Source of the DNA: Spirochaetales bacterium
GTDB lineage: Bacteria > Spirochaetota > Spirochaetia > DAHUYW01
Assembly (NCBI GenBank): GCA_027306915.1
Contig: DAHUYW010000005.1
Span: forward strand, 1-64,000
Direction of reading: 5' to 3'
Length of the DNA stretch: 64,000 bases
In this document: positions 35,201 to 42,223 of the stretch, one piece after another
Layout of the letters: each line of letters opens with the position of its first letter
Position numbering within the stretch: position 1 is the stretch's first letter
Position numbers and translations under genes: made by a program
Notes under the pieces: generated by a model
Databases searched by the model: none
What the model saw: the letters and a program-made list of their open reading frames with translations, nothing else
What the model was told of the DNA's origin: nothing

Positions 35201-38005
35201 GAAGATCCCGCGAACATCGCCCTGGTCCGTCAACTTGTGCAGGCGCATGCATACTGGCGCCAAAAAGGGCTCGCGGTGGATCTGATCATCTGGAACGAAG
35301 AGCACGGCGGGTATCGGCAGCACCTTCAGGAAGAGATTCTCGGGCTCATCGCCGCTGGTTTGGAAGCCAACGTCGTTGACCGGCCGGGTGGGATCTTTGT
35401 ACGCTCCGCAGATCAGATATCCAATGAGGATCGTACACTTATCCAAGCGGCTTCGCGGGCGGTTATCAGCGACCGGCGGGGGACGCTTGAAGAGCAGGTA
35501 GGTGGACGGAGCATCCCGAAAATCGCAGTTCCGCGTCTGACACTGGCGCGTGCCACGAAGAACAGCATTGGGACGACGGTGGTGCCTCGCCGGGATCTAC
35601 TCTTTTTCAACGGGATCGGCGGATTCTCCCCCGACGGGCGCGAGTACATCATTACCATCGCGCGCGGTCAGGTTACCCCGGAGCCGTGGACAAACGTCAT
35701 AGCGAACCCCCAGTTTGGGACCGTCGTCTCAGAAGCCGGCATGGCGTACACCTGGAGCGAGAATGCGCACGAGTTTCGGCTCACACCCTGGTATGACGAT
35801 CCGGTACTCGATACGAGCGGCGAAGCGATGTACATCCGGGACGAAGAGAGCGGGCAGTTCTGGTCTCCTACCCCGCTACCTCGCGGGGGCGACGCACCAT
35901 ACGTTGCCCGGCATGGGTTTGGCTACAGCGTTTTCGAGCATTCCGAGCGTGGCATCAGCTCGGAGCTCTGGGTCTACGTGGCGGCAGACGCACCCGTCAA
36001 GTTTTCGATGCTGAAAGTTCGAAATCAGTCGGGCCGCTCCCGCCAACTCTCGGCCACGGCGTACGTGGAGCTCGTTCTCGGCGAGCTGCGGTCGAAGACT
36101 GCGATGCATGTGGTCACGGAGCTTGACAGCGGGTCGGGGGCGGTCTTCGCCCGGAACTGGTACAACTCAGAGTTTCCCGGCCGCACTGTTTTTCTCGACG
36201 TCGCCGGAGAAGCGCGGACGGTAACCTGCGACCGGGCTGAGTTTATGGGGCGCAACGGGACCCTGGAAAATCCTGACTCGATGACGAGGACGAGGCTTTC
36301 CGGCAGAGTGGGCGCTGCCCTGGATCCGTGCGCGGCCATTCAGGTTCCCTTTGAGCTCGAGGATGGACAGGAGTGCGAAATAGTCTTCAGACTTGGCGCG
36401 GGGCGCGATGCCGAGGAAGCGCGCAGGCTTGTGCGGCGTTTTCGGAGCCCCGATGCCGGGCAAGCTACCCTCGACGCGGTACGGCAGTACTGGAGACGGA
36501 CCCTTGACGCGGTGCGCGTGGAAACCCCCGACTCGTCCCTCAACGTATTGACCAATGGTTGGCTCCTGTATCAAGTTCTTTCCAGCCGGTTGTGGGGGCG
36601 GAGCGGTTACTACCAGTCCGGGGGAGCCTTCGGGTTCCGCGACCAACTGCAAGACGTCATGGCACTCATCCATGTCGAGCCGAAGCTAGTACGCGAGCAT
36701 CTTCTCCTATGCGCTTCCCGCCAGTTCTCGCAGGGAGATGTTCAGCATTGGTGGCATCCGCCCGCGGGAAGAGGCTCCCGAACGCGCTGCTCGGACGACT
36801 ACCTCTGGCTTCCGCTTGCCACATCTCGTTACGTTTCGAGCACCGGAGACGCCAAGGTGCTCGACGAAATGGTTCACTTCATCGAGGGACGCCCGATCGA
36901 CCCGACCGAAGACTCCTACTACGATCTCGCAGCCCGATCCGAGCAAACGGCCAGTTTGTACGATCATTGCGTACGAGCCATTCTGCGGGGCTTGCGTCTT
37001 GGCGCACATGGCCTCCCGCTCATGGGCTCGGGGGACTGGAACGACGGAATGAACTTGGTGGGCGTGGAGGGCAAGGGCGAAAGCGTCTGGCTGGGATTCT
37101 TCCTGCACGAGGTGATGGCACAATTCAGCAAGATTGCGCTCCTGCGCGGGGACCTTTCCTTCGCCGATCGGTGCCGGAGGGAGGCAGAGGAGCTGCGTAC
37201 CAAGATCGAGGAGGGAGGATGGGACGGAGCGTGGTACCGCCGCGCCTATTTTGATGATGGATCGCCCTTGGGTTCATTGAGCAATCCGGAATGTCAAATC
37301 GATTCGATCGCGCAAAGCTGGTCCGTTCTGTCCGGTGCGGGCACCTCAGAGCACGCGCGCATTGCCATGGAATCGCTGAACAGTCGTCTTGTCCGCGCTG
37401 ATCGCGCGCTTATTCAGCTTCTGGACCCGCCGTTCGATAAGTCGGAGATGAATCCCGGCTACATCAAGGGGTACGTCCCGGGCGTCCGGGAAAACGGCGG
37501 GCAATACACGCATGCGGCCATCTGGGCGGCGATGGCCTTTGCTCGTTTGGGGGACAACCGCCGTGCTTGGGAGCTCTTTACCATGATCAATCCGGTGAGC
37601 CATTCGAGCTCTCCTGAGAAGATCGATACCTACAGGGTGGAACCCTACGTCATGGCAGCCGATGTCTATTCACTTCCGCCCCACACCGGTCGCGGCGGAT
37701 GGACCTGGTATACCGGATCCGCTGCGTGGATGTATCGACTCATAGTGGAATCGCTTCTGGGTCTCAACCTCGAAGCGGGTCAACTGCGGTTGACCCCGTG
37801 CCTTCCGACGGAGTGGAAGGGCTTCAAGTTGCACTACCGCTTTGGCGAAACGGTTTATCACATCGCAGTCCTGCAAATGCTCGCCACTAGCAGCGAAATG
37901 CACGTGACTGTGGATGGCATTCTGCAGAACGAAGCGGTCATCCCGCTCTCTGACGACCATAAGGAACATTGGGTAGAGGTGAGGATGTCTGTCGCTGGCG
38001 ACTGA
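29252..38005 (+). CDS. Cyclic beta-1,2-glucan synthase (NdvB/Cgs-like)
   Basis: A 2917-residue inner-membrane enzyme; the Brucella Cgs is about 2870. From family knowledge it makes beta-1,2-glucan from UDP-glucose, cyclises it and trims its length, the product serving in the periplasm. Visible parts: residues 1-430 N-terminal helical region (ELFSPDQMQSHGRFLAES); membrane helices near 435-495; GT84 glycosyltransferase with DTDTQLPRD at about 652; more helices about 845-1005; a glycoamylase-like domain about 1340-1560; two beta-sandwich GH94-associated domains starting about 1630 and 2110; and a GH94 (alpha/alpha)6 phosphorylase domain about 2400-2880 with GSGDWNDGMN near 2592, holding the presumed catalytic Asp. 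All modules are in one intact frame. No ribosome binding site is seen before the ATG. Confidence 0.9.
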   Translation: MARGSNEIKVRISTGTTTRAIRGFLPRLGYLPRPIIRKFPDEEQPLRSELFSPDQMQSHGRFLAESHSVSHSRARGDRLLARLVENEAVLNEVRALLTETAAASRRIVPAADWLLDNFYLIEEHIRTSKRDLPKGYSRELPRLRGGQSSGLPRVYDIALDRISHGDGAVDSETLFGFLQAYQSISVLTLGELWAVPIMLRLALIENLRRVAARISAEIHAESRADYWADRMTETVESDPKSLILLIADMARSDPPMVSSFVAELARKLQGKGSALALPLTWIEQRLSESGLTIEQLVQSAMRQQASDQVSISNSIRSLRSLGATDWKEFVESTSVVEKTLREDPAASYGKMDFMTRDRYRHVVEATARRGRLPEDDVARCAIELARNRSQSAGIAERGAHVGFYLIDKGFALLQRSVKVRVSPSLALRNIGRRLALALYVGSAVFLTVFFAAGLVEIAHAHGLLGWRLLLAAILSFFCASGLSIALANWLVTVLTLPHPLPRMDFSDGIPAESRTLVVVPAMLSNARHIERLTEALEVRFLANRDDNLFFGLLTDLTDADEEVLPLDEELTREVRQKIEELNDRYRSPLGDPFFLFHRARRWNEVEGLWMGHERKRGKLADLNALLRTDATDRFDVTVGKIEQLRTVKYVITLDTDTQLPRDSARQLAGTMAHPLNNPRYDEERKRIVEGYGILQPRVSASLPGASRSYYAWLYGSEPSIDPYTRAVSDVYQDLFGEGSFIGKGIYDVDAFEQALKGRLPENRILSHDLLEGCYARSGLLSDVQLFEESPSTYRSDVDRRRRWIRGDWQLAGWLLPFVPAPDDRAQKNALSSLSRWKILDNLRRSLAPAALTLLILLGWTVLSNPLLWTLSAVGIILIPSLLVSFFGFFHKSDDMPLWSHLAATFRAAVNHLAQAAFALVCLPYDAYYSLGAIVRTVWRMLISRRRLLEWRPSDEQDRSGHADLALSFQSMWIAPALAVVMVVLLGLSEPSVLAVAAPLLGLWLTSPAIVWWISRPRAVPKVHLSVDQNKFLRRLARKTWAFFETFVTEEEHWLPPDNFQELPEAKIAHRTSPTNMGLALLASLAARDFGYIQTGSLIARTERALQTMSSLERHRDHFYNWYDTHSLQPLLPRYVSTVDSGNLAAHLLTLRSGLLEAPDDKIIGTRIWQGIIDTQNVVAEATKGVAPRRLAQFRKELESAISSDPSSLVAARESLERLAASAGEIAESTAGQEADQARWWGEALDRQCREALNELEFLAPWLSHRALFDGRADSFDTMRIPTLRELYALETEMLQALDGRLHDEAEGTEYDRLSALAQLVTEGRAHAEARFASIERLAFQIEDLALMDFSFLYDKRRHLLAIGYNVEGRRQDPGYYDLLASEARLASFVAIAQGQIPQENWFALGRLLADAGGKSVLFSWSGSMFEYLMPLLVMPTYENTLLDQTCKAAIARQIEYGKHRGVPWGISESGYNSFDVSLNYQYRAFGVPGLGFKRGLVDDLVIAPYASVLALMAMPEKACQNLQRLSDEGFEGDYGLYEAIDYTENRVPSGQSSAVVRSFMAHHQGMSLLSLVSRILDRPMQKRFESIPLVRATALLLEERIPRATTFYSRAADTPEFRAGTEDSRTRARVFTNPDTPFPEVHLLSNGKYHVMVTNGGGGYSRWKDLAVTRWREDSTCDNWGTFVFIRDTETEEFWSNALQPTLKRSEDYEVIFSEGRAEFRRRGHDLDTYTEIAVSPEDDIELRRIRIANHSRVQRTIDVTSYAEVVLATPASDATHPAFGNLFVRTEIIAERQAILCARRPRSSDEQVPWLLHLMTVRDAEILEVSYETDRTRFVGRGNTIAAPQAMKTPGSLSGSEGSVLDPIVAIRHKIVIEPDASATVDLVTGIGDSRDVALRLAEKYQSKRFANRAFELAFTHSQVVLQQINGTEAEAQLYGRLAGSILYAHYRMRADSNILIANRRGQSGLWGYSISGDLPIVLLLIEDPANIALVRQLVQAHAYWRQKGLAVDLIIWNEEHGGYRQHLQEEILGLIAAGLEANVVDRPGGIFVRSADQISNEDRTLIQAASRAVISDRRGTLEEQVGGRSIPKIAVPRLTLARATKNSIGTTVVPRRDLLFFNGIGGFSPDGREYIITIARGQVTPEPWTNVIANPQFGTVVSEAGMAYTWSENAHEFRLTPWYDDPVLDTSGEAMYIRDEESGQFWSPTPLPRGGDAPYVARHGFGYSVFEHSERGISSELWVYVAADAPVKFSMLKVRNQSGRSRQLSATAYVELVLGELRSKTAMHVVTELDSGSGAVFARNWYNSEFPGRTVFLDVAGEARTVTCDRAEFMGRNGTLENPDSMTRTRLSGRVGAALDPCAAIQVPFELEDGQECEIVFRLGAGRDAEEARRLVRRFRSPDAGQATLDAVRQYWRRTLDAVRVETPDSSLNVLTNGWLLYQVLSSRLWGRSGYYQSGGAFGFRDQLQDVMALIHVEPKLVREHLLLCASRQFSQGDVQHWWHPPAGRGSRTRCSDDYLWLPLATSRYVSSTGDAKVLDEMVHFIEGRPIDPTEDSYYDLAARSEQTASLYDHCVRAILRGLRLGAHGLPLMGSGDWNDGMNLVGVEGKGESVWLGFFLHEVMAQFSKIALLRGDLSFADRCRREAEELRTKIEEGGWDGAWYRRAYFDDGSPLGSLSNPECQIDSIAQSWSVLSGAGTSEHARIAMESLNSRLVRADRALIQLLDPPFDKSEMNPGYIKGYVPGVRENGGQYTHAAIWAAMAFARLGDNRRAWELFTMINPVSHSSSPEKIDTYRVEPYVMAADVYSLPPHTGRGGWTWYTGSAAWMYRLIVESLLGLNLEAGQLRLTPCLPTEWKGFKLHYRFGETVYHIAVLQMLATSSEMHVTVDGILQNEAVIPLSDDHKEHWVEVRMSVAGD

Positions 38006-38346
38006 GAGGTCGCCTGTCAGACCGCACCGCGACGGCGTTGTGATCCCGCCGGAAGACGATCGAATTCCCTCTGTGAGTATATGATGCCGCGCAGGACTTC
38101 GGACAGCGGACGCGGGTACTTGACCAACCTGATTATTGCGTGTAGTGTTACGGTTACAAGCAGTTGAGCGCATGCCCGACTGCGACCTGCCTTTTCAGCA
38201 ACTGGTTTTTTGCGTAAGGAACAGTGTAATTGATCGTCCCGCCGAGTATTTCAATCACCGTACTTTCCAATGAGAACTGAGTGTCTATGAAGGGGCAATC
38301 CAATTGAATGGCTGAAGCTATGCTTCAGCAGAAGGAAGTATCCCGA
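38006..38346 (+). promoter_or_regulatory. Long leader region of the RRM gene with a possible promoter
   Basis: These 341 bases hold no gene. TTGACC (38120-38125), 17 bases, TAGTGT (38143-38148) is a fair promoter, giving an untranslated leader of about 200 bases. The leader is AT-richer than its surroundings, ends in the hairpin at 38311, and resembles the long leaders of cold-induced RNA-binding protein genes in general form. Confidence 0.4.
38311..38329 (+). promoter_or_regulatory. Hairpin next to the RRM gene ribosome binding site
   Basis: GCTGAAGC-TAT-GCTTCAGC is a perfect 8-base stem with a 3-base loop. It ends two bases before AGAAGGAAG, the likely ribosome binding site, and 17 bases before the ATG at 38347. 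It could control translation or stabilise the mRNA. Confidence 0.55.
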
Positions 38347-38622
38347 ATGGCCAACAAATTGTACGTTGGAAATCTCAGCTACAACACGACGGAAGAGGAT
38401 CTTCGAAGCCTGTTCTCTTCGTACGGTACGATCAACTCACTGAACATCATCAATGACCGTGACACCGGTCGCCCCAAGGGCTTTGGATTCGTCGAAATGA
38501 GCTCCGCGGAAGAGGCTCGCGCGGCGATTTCCGGTCTGGACTCACGCGAGGTTGACGGACGCCAGATTAAGGTAAATGAGGCGAACGATCGTCCGCCCCG
38601 ACGTTCGGCAGACCGCTACTAG
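38347..38622 (+). CDS. RRM RNA-binding protein
   Basis: A 91-residue single-RRM protein of the kind found in cyanobacteria and spirochaetes. RNP2 is KLYVGNLSY near the start and RNP1 is KGFGFVEM. The tail is short and basic (NDRPPRRSADRY). These proteins bind single-stranded RNA and are often cold-induced. ATG 38347 is preferred: AGAAGGAAG precedes it and the sequence MANKLYVGNLSYNTT matches relatives. An in-frame ATG at 38308 would place the leader hairpin inside the coding region. The gene is monocistronic, with its own leader and a strong hairpin after it. Confidence 0.9.
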   Translation: MANKLYVGNLSYNTTEEDLRSLFSSYGTINSLNIINDRDTGRPKGFGFVEMSSAEEARAAISGLDSREVDGRQIKVNEANDRPPRRSADRY

Positions 38623-38636
38623 CCGAAAGAAGCTGA

Positions 38637-38660
38637 CGGGCCGAACAACTGTTCGGCCCG
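38637..38660 (+). terminator. Terminator hairpin of the RRM gene
   Basis: CGGGCCGAAC-AACT-GTTCGGCCCG is a perfect 10-base stem with a 4-base loop, 15 bases after the stop codon. It is followed by CTTCTC rather than a long T run. Confidence 0.7.
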
Positions 38661-38760
38661 CTTCTCGCTGCTCCAAAGACCGAAACATCTGCCATTCTCC
38701 TCCCTACCTTCAGCCGCTTTTGATTGCCACGGCCGTTGCGAGCGGGTATAGTCAGTCAAC

Positions 38761-40572
38761 ATGAACGTCCTCTCGCTTTCCGGCGTAAGCAAAACTCTCG
38801 GTGATGAGCCGTTGTTCGAGAACGTTACTCTGGGGATCGACGCCGGCGACAAAATCGGATTCGTCGGAAGGAATGGCTCGGGGAAATCAACCTTTCTGAG
38901 ACTCCTGCAAGGAGAGCTTGATCCGGATGCCGGCGAAGTCTCGCGGAACCGAGAGCTAACGATGAGCCATGTCGAGCAACGGCCGTCGTTCGCCGCGGAT
39001 ATGACCCTGGAAGATTATCTTCTGCGCAGCACCGACAGACTGGTGCAACCGGAAACGGAAGATGGCGCAGCGGTTATCCATACCTTTCGTTCTAACTGCA
39101 GAGAGCTCGGCCTGCCGGACATCGGTGTCAGGATGGCGACGCTTTCCGGCGGCCTGATTAGAAAGGCGTCCCTCGCACGCGCGCTTGCCTTTGGTTCAAG
39201 CTTCCTGACCCTTGATGAACCGACCAACCATCTCGACCTCGACACCGTCGTGTGGCTGGAGGACCTGCTGAAGAACGGCCAATTCGGCTTCGTCCTGGTG
39301 ACGCATGATCGGTATTTTCTCGATAGCGTGTGCACCTTCATCATGGAGATTGATGGACGGCAGCTATTCAAGTATCCCGGCGATTACTCCTTGTATCTGG
39401 AGCGTAAGGCGGCGCGGGCGGACACCGCCGAGCGCGCCGAACGTCGCCGAAGCTCGATTCTTCGGGGCGAGCTCCAGTGGCTGAAGAGAGGCCCTCGAGC
39501 CCGCACCGGCAAGGACAAGAGCCGGAAGATGCGAGTACAAAACCTGATGGATTCCGGGGTGCAGAAAGAGATCTCCATGAGAGAGTTCTCCTCCACACAC
39601 CGCCGCCTGGGCAAGAAGGTCCTCGAGCTTCATGGCGTTTCCAAGCGCTATGACGGAAGGGAGGTTGTCGGCCCGTTTTCATACGAGTTCCGCCGCGGAG
39701 AGCGGATCGGAATCATCGGCCCCAACGGTTCGGGGAAGACAACCTTTCTTCGCATCGTCTCGGAACAGGTTGCGCTCGACGCGGGGAAGGTCGTCAAGGG
39801 CGAAAACACCGTGTTCGCTTATTTCGATCAAACTGGATCCGTCCTCGACGGGGAAATGACCGTGCTTGAGTACATGAGCCAGCCGGGTGAAAGGATCGGA
39901 CTCGACAACGGGCTCTCCGTGACTGCCGAGCAGTTCCTGGAGCGCTTTCTCTTTCCTCGAGCGATGTTTTCGCTTCCGCTCGAAAAGCTGTCGGGAGGAG
40001 AGTTTCGACGGCTGCACCTAATAAGGATACTTGCAGCGTCGCCGAACTTCCTTCTCCTGGATGAGCCGACCAACGATCTCGACATCGACACAATCCGGCT
40101 GCTGGAAGACTATTTGACCAATTTCGAAGGCTGCATCCTGCTGGTCTCCCACGACCGCGCCTTACTTGATCGTCTGACCGACTATCTCTTCGTTTTCGAC
40201 GGGAGCGGCGGGATCCGCGGGTTTGTCGGAAGCTATGAAGACTATCGGCAGATGCTCGCCGACGAACGGGTGCAACGCGGCCGGGCCGGGGCGATGCGGA
40301 CCGTGTCGGATTCGAAAGAAGCGGGAAAACGAGGTCAGCGTCGCGACAAGAGCCCGAAGCTCTCCTTCAAAGAGCGGCAGGAATATGAGCTTCTTCTGGA
40401 GGAGATAGCAGCGCTCGAGGACGAGCAACGAGCGCTGGAGGCCTCGTTTCAAGAGTCAATACAGGATTCCGCCGGGCTGGAATCCCGCACCCGCCGGTAC
40501 CGCGATGTGCAGGCAGGGCTTGAAGAAAAGCTCGCACGGTGGGAAGAGCTCGGAGTGCGGGCTGGGGAGTGA
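38761..40572 (+). CDS. uup: ABC-F family ATPase, Uup-like
   Basis: A soluble protein of 603 residues with two ABC domains and no membrane part. Domain 1 has Walker A GRNGSGKST, signature TLSGGLIRK and Walker B LTLDEPTNHLD. Domain 2 has GPNGSGKTT, KLSGGEFRR and LLLDEPTNDLD. The linker between them is of ABC-F type (LQWLKRGPRARTGKDKSR). A C-terminal extension of about 80 residues with LSFKERQEYELLLEEIAALE forms the coiled coil seen in Uup, which sets it apart from EttA. Family members act on the ribosome or on branched nucleic acids. It stands alone downstream of the RRM terminator. The Uup subtype rests on the C-terminal coiled coil. Confidence 0.85.
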   Translation: MNVLSLSGVSKTLGDEPLFENVTLGIDAGDKIGFVGRNGSGKSTFLRLLQGELDPDAGEVSRNRELTMSHVEQRPSFAADMTLEDYLLRSTDRLVQPETEDGAAVIHTFRSNCRELGLPDIGVRMATLSGGLIRKASLARALAFGSSFLTLDEPTNHLDLDTVVWLEDLLKNGQFGFVLVTHDRYFLDSVCTFIMEIDGRQLFKYPGDYSLYLERKAARADTAERAERRRSSILRGELQWLKRGPRARTGKDKSRKMRVQNLMDSGVQKEISMREFSSTHRRLGKKVLELHGVSKRYDGREVVGPFSYEFRRGERIGIIGPNGSGKTTFLRIVSEQVALDAGKVVKGENTVFAYFDQTGSVLDGEMTVLEYMSQPGERIGLDNGLSVTAEQFLERFLFPRAMFSLPLEKLSGGEFRRLHLIRILAASPNFLLLDEPTNDLDIDTIRLLEDYLTNFEGCILLVSHDRALLDRLTDYLFVFDGSGGIRGFVGSYEDYRQMLADERVQRGRAGAMRTVSDSKEAGKRGQRRDKSPKLSFKERQEYELLLEEIAALEDEQRALEASFQESIQDSAGLESRTRRYRDVQAGLEEKLARWEELGVRAGE

Positions 40573-40651
40573 CCGTCTCGGGGCTGTCGGGCGATAGAAG
40601 GCGCTGGAACGCCGTCTCGCCTCGGAAGGCTTTCAATCGGTGGTCCGACGC

Positions 40652-41251
40652 CTACGCCTTTTCGACCACGAGGGAACGACTGCGACCGATCGATGGAGAG
40701 GCCACCGACACGAAGCCTGCCGCCTGGACGCTCTTCACCATGAGGGCGAACTCGTCGGCCGCAACGTGTGTCGGCTCGGCAATCAGGATGCGCCCGCCCC
40801 TCTTGAGGGCGCGGTGCAATTGAACGAAGAAGGCCGGTGAGTCCGGAATCTCGTGAACCATTGCAAACGCGAGCGCGAAGTCGAACGTGCCGGCAAGATC
40901 GTCGATACCCAAGGATGCCTCGGTGCAAAGGCGAGTCTCAAGACGGTCCGAGAGACCCGCCCTCCGAGCTCGCTTGTTGAGCCCGGCGAGCATCCTCTCC
41001 TGCAAGTCGACGCACACCACGTGACCTTTGGGTCCGACGAAACGAGCGAGCGGGATGCTGAAAAAGCCCATCCCGCTCCCCGGCTCAAGGACATGCATCC
41101 CTTCCCTCACCCACGGTCCGAGAATCGCGTACGGCTCCTGCGCGAGCCGGCGGATGGGGCTCGCGAGGAGGTACCCAACCCACCAGGGACAGACGTGTCT
41201 TTCCACGCTAGCAATCCCCGTGCGGGCTGTCCGAAGGTGGCTCGTCATCAT
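40652..41251 (-). CDS. Class I SAM-dependent methyltransferase
   Basis: A 199-residue cytoplasmic methyltransferase. Motif I is VLEPGSGMGFFSIPLA, followed by the acidic end of strand 2 (HVVCVDLQERML), motif IV region (FDFALAFAMVHEIPD) and LKRGGRILIAEPTHV. The N-terminus (CPWWVGYLLASPIRRL) is typical of a group often annotated UbiE-like. The coding start at 41251 lies 44 bases inside the upstream membrane-protein gene, in another frame, so the two are translationally linked. It is the last gene of a minus-strand series with an ECF sigma factor. The substrate is not known. Confidence 0.8.
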   Translation of the reverse strand: MMTSHLRTARTGIASVERHVCPWWVGYLLASPIRRLAQEPYAILGPWVREGMHVLEPGSGMGFFSIPLARFVGPKGHVVCVDLQERMLAGLNKRARRAGLSDRLETRLCTEASLGIDDLAGTFDFALAFAMVHEIPDSPAFFVQLHRALKRGGRILIAEPTHVAADEFALMVKSVQAAGFVSVASPSIGRSRSLVVEKA

Positions 41252-41561
41252 GCTCGTGCGCTTCCTTCAACCGGTCGCGAAGCGCGCGCTTCCGGCGCCG
41301 GTCGCGTGACGCCTGTCCGACCGAATGCGGCCGATTGAACAGGATCGTCGTCAGGATCAAGAGTCCCCAGGCCTCCCAGAAGGTGATGGTCGGCAGCCGG
41401 AAGAGCACAGGCATGAGCCAGTTCCAGAGCCAGACCACCACGAAGCCCGCCAGGACGAAGAACCCGGCCACCACCGCCACTCCTGCAAGGACCATGAGGA
41501 TTTTCACGATGAGGCTGGCTTGGTGCCAGCGAAAGTGCCGTTCGCCACGGTCATGTATCAT
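41208..41561 (-). CDS. Small membrane protein linked to ECF sigma factor
   Basis: A 117-residue protein. Two membrane helices are evident: about residues 17-48 (ILMVLAGVAVVAGFFVLAGF) and 60-76 (FWEAWGLLILTTILF). The C-terminal 40 residues are charged and lie in the cytoplasm by the positive-inside rule (RDRRRKRALRDRLKEAHEH). Small proteins with a similar WxxxGLLxLxxxLF segment occur next to ECF sigma factors in other bacteria, and may act as anti-sigma or sensor, but I know of no proof. AGGGGG precedes the ATG. It begins nine bases after the sigma gene stop. Confidence 0.7.
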   Translation of the reverse strand: MIHDRGERHFRWHQASLIVKILMVLAGVAVVAGFFVLAGFVVVWLWNWLMPVLFRLPTITFWEAWGLLILTTILFNRPHSVGQASRDRRRKRALRDRLKEAHEHDDEPPSDSPHGDC

Positions 41562-41570
41562 ACAGTCCCC

Positions 41571-42146
41571 CTATTTTCCGCCCGAGCCTTCGTCGACAAT
41601 CCATTCGCGGAGGGCCTTCCCGAGCGATCGGATCGCAAGACGCTTTCGGGCGGCGAGCGCATCGATCGACACCCCGGTTCGCTCGGAAAGCTCGCGAAAG
41701 GTTGTTCCTTCAAAAACCTGCGCAACTATCACGGAGCGTTGCTTCTCCGGAAGGCCTTCGATGGCGTCGACGACCGCTTCGACCAGCTCGTCGCGAACCA
41801 GCGCATCCTGCGGATCGAGCCCCGTCTCGCTCACGATCTCTTCGAACACCTGCTCGGTGACCTCGATTTGACCGGCGTCGCGCCGAGTGCGGTCGCGGCG
41901 CCAGAGGTCGATCACCCGGTTTCGAGTGGCCGTGTAGATCAAGGAGGTAGCGTTGGTTATGGGCGCCATGGCATCGATGCGGCTCAAAGCGCTCACGAAA
42001 GCATCCTGCACGATGTCTTCGGCATCGGCCAGCACGGCCCCCAGGCGGCGCGCCCGCCGCACCAGCCGTGGCCGTTCATCGCGATATACGGCTTCGAGGT
42101 TTTTTCGGGATGCATCACGCTCGCGTTCGTTGTTCATGGCCTTCAT
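41571..42146 (-). CDS. ECF-type RNA polymerase sigma factor
   Basis: A 191-residue sigma-70 family protein with only regions 2 and 4. Region 2 includes ADAEDIVQDAFVSALSRI and the -10-recognising RNRVIDLWRRDRTR. Region 4 is LPEKQRSVIVAQVFEGTTF followed by the HTH ELSERTGVSIDALAARKRLA. No extra C-terminal domain is present. ATG 42146 is used; an ATG three codons later is an alternative. The next gene encodes a small membrane protein that is a candidate regulator, and no classical zinc-binding anti-sigma (HxxxCxxC) is present. The upstream neighbour on the same strand is the sigma-54 activator, 77 bases away, so they may be co-transcribed. Confidence 0.9.
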   Translation of the reverse strand: MKAMNNERERDASRKNLEAVYRDERPRLVRRARRLGAVLADAEDIVQDAFVSALSRIDAMAPITNATSLIYTATRNRVIDLWRRDRTRRDAGQIEVTEQVFEEIVSETGLDPQDALVRDELVEAVVDAIEGLPEKQRSVIVAQVFEGTTFRELSERTGVSIDALAARKRLAIRSLGKALREWIVDEGSGGK

Positions 42147-42223
42147 ATTCTACGACGCGCGAGGGGCGGGATTTGTACTTCACGCGAAAGACGCGTCGCG
42201 ACACTCGGTTCGGTGGGGGGAGG

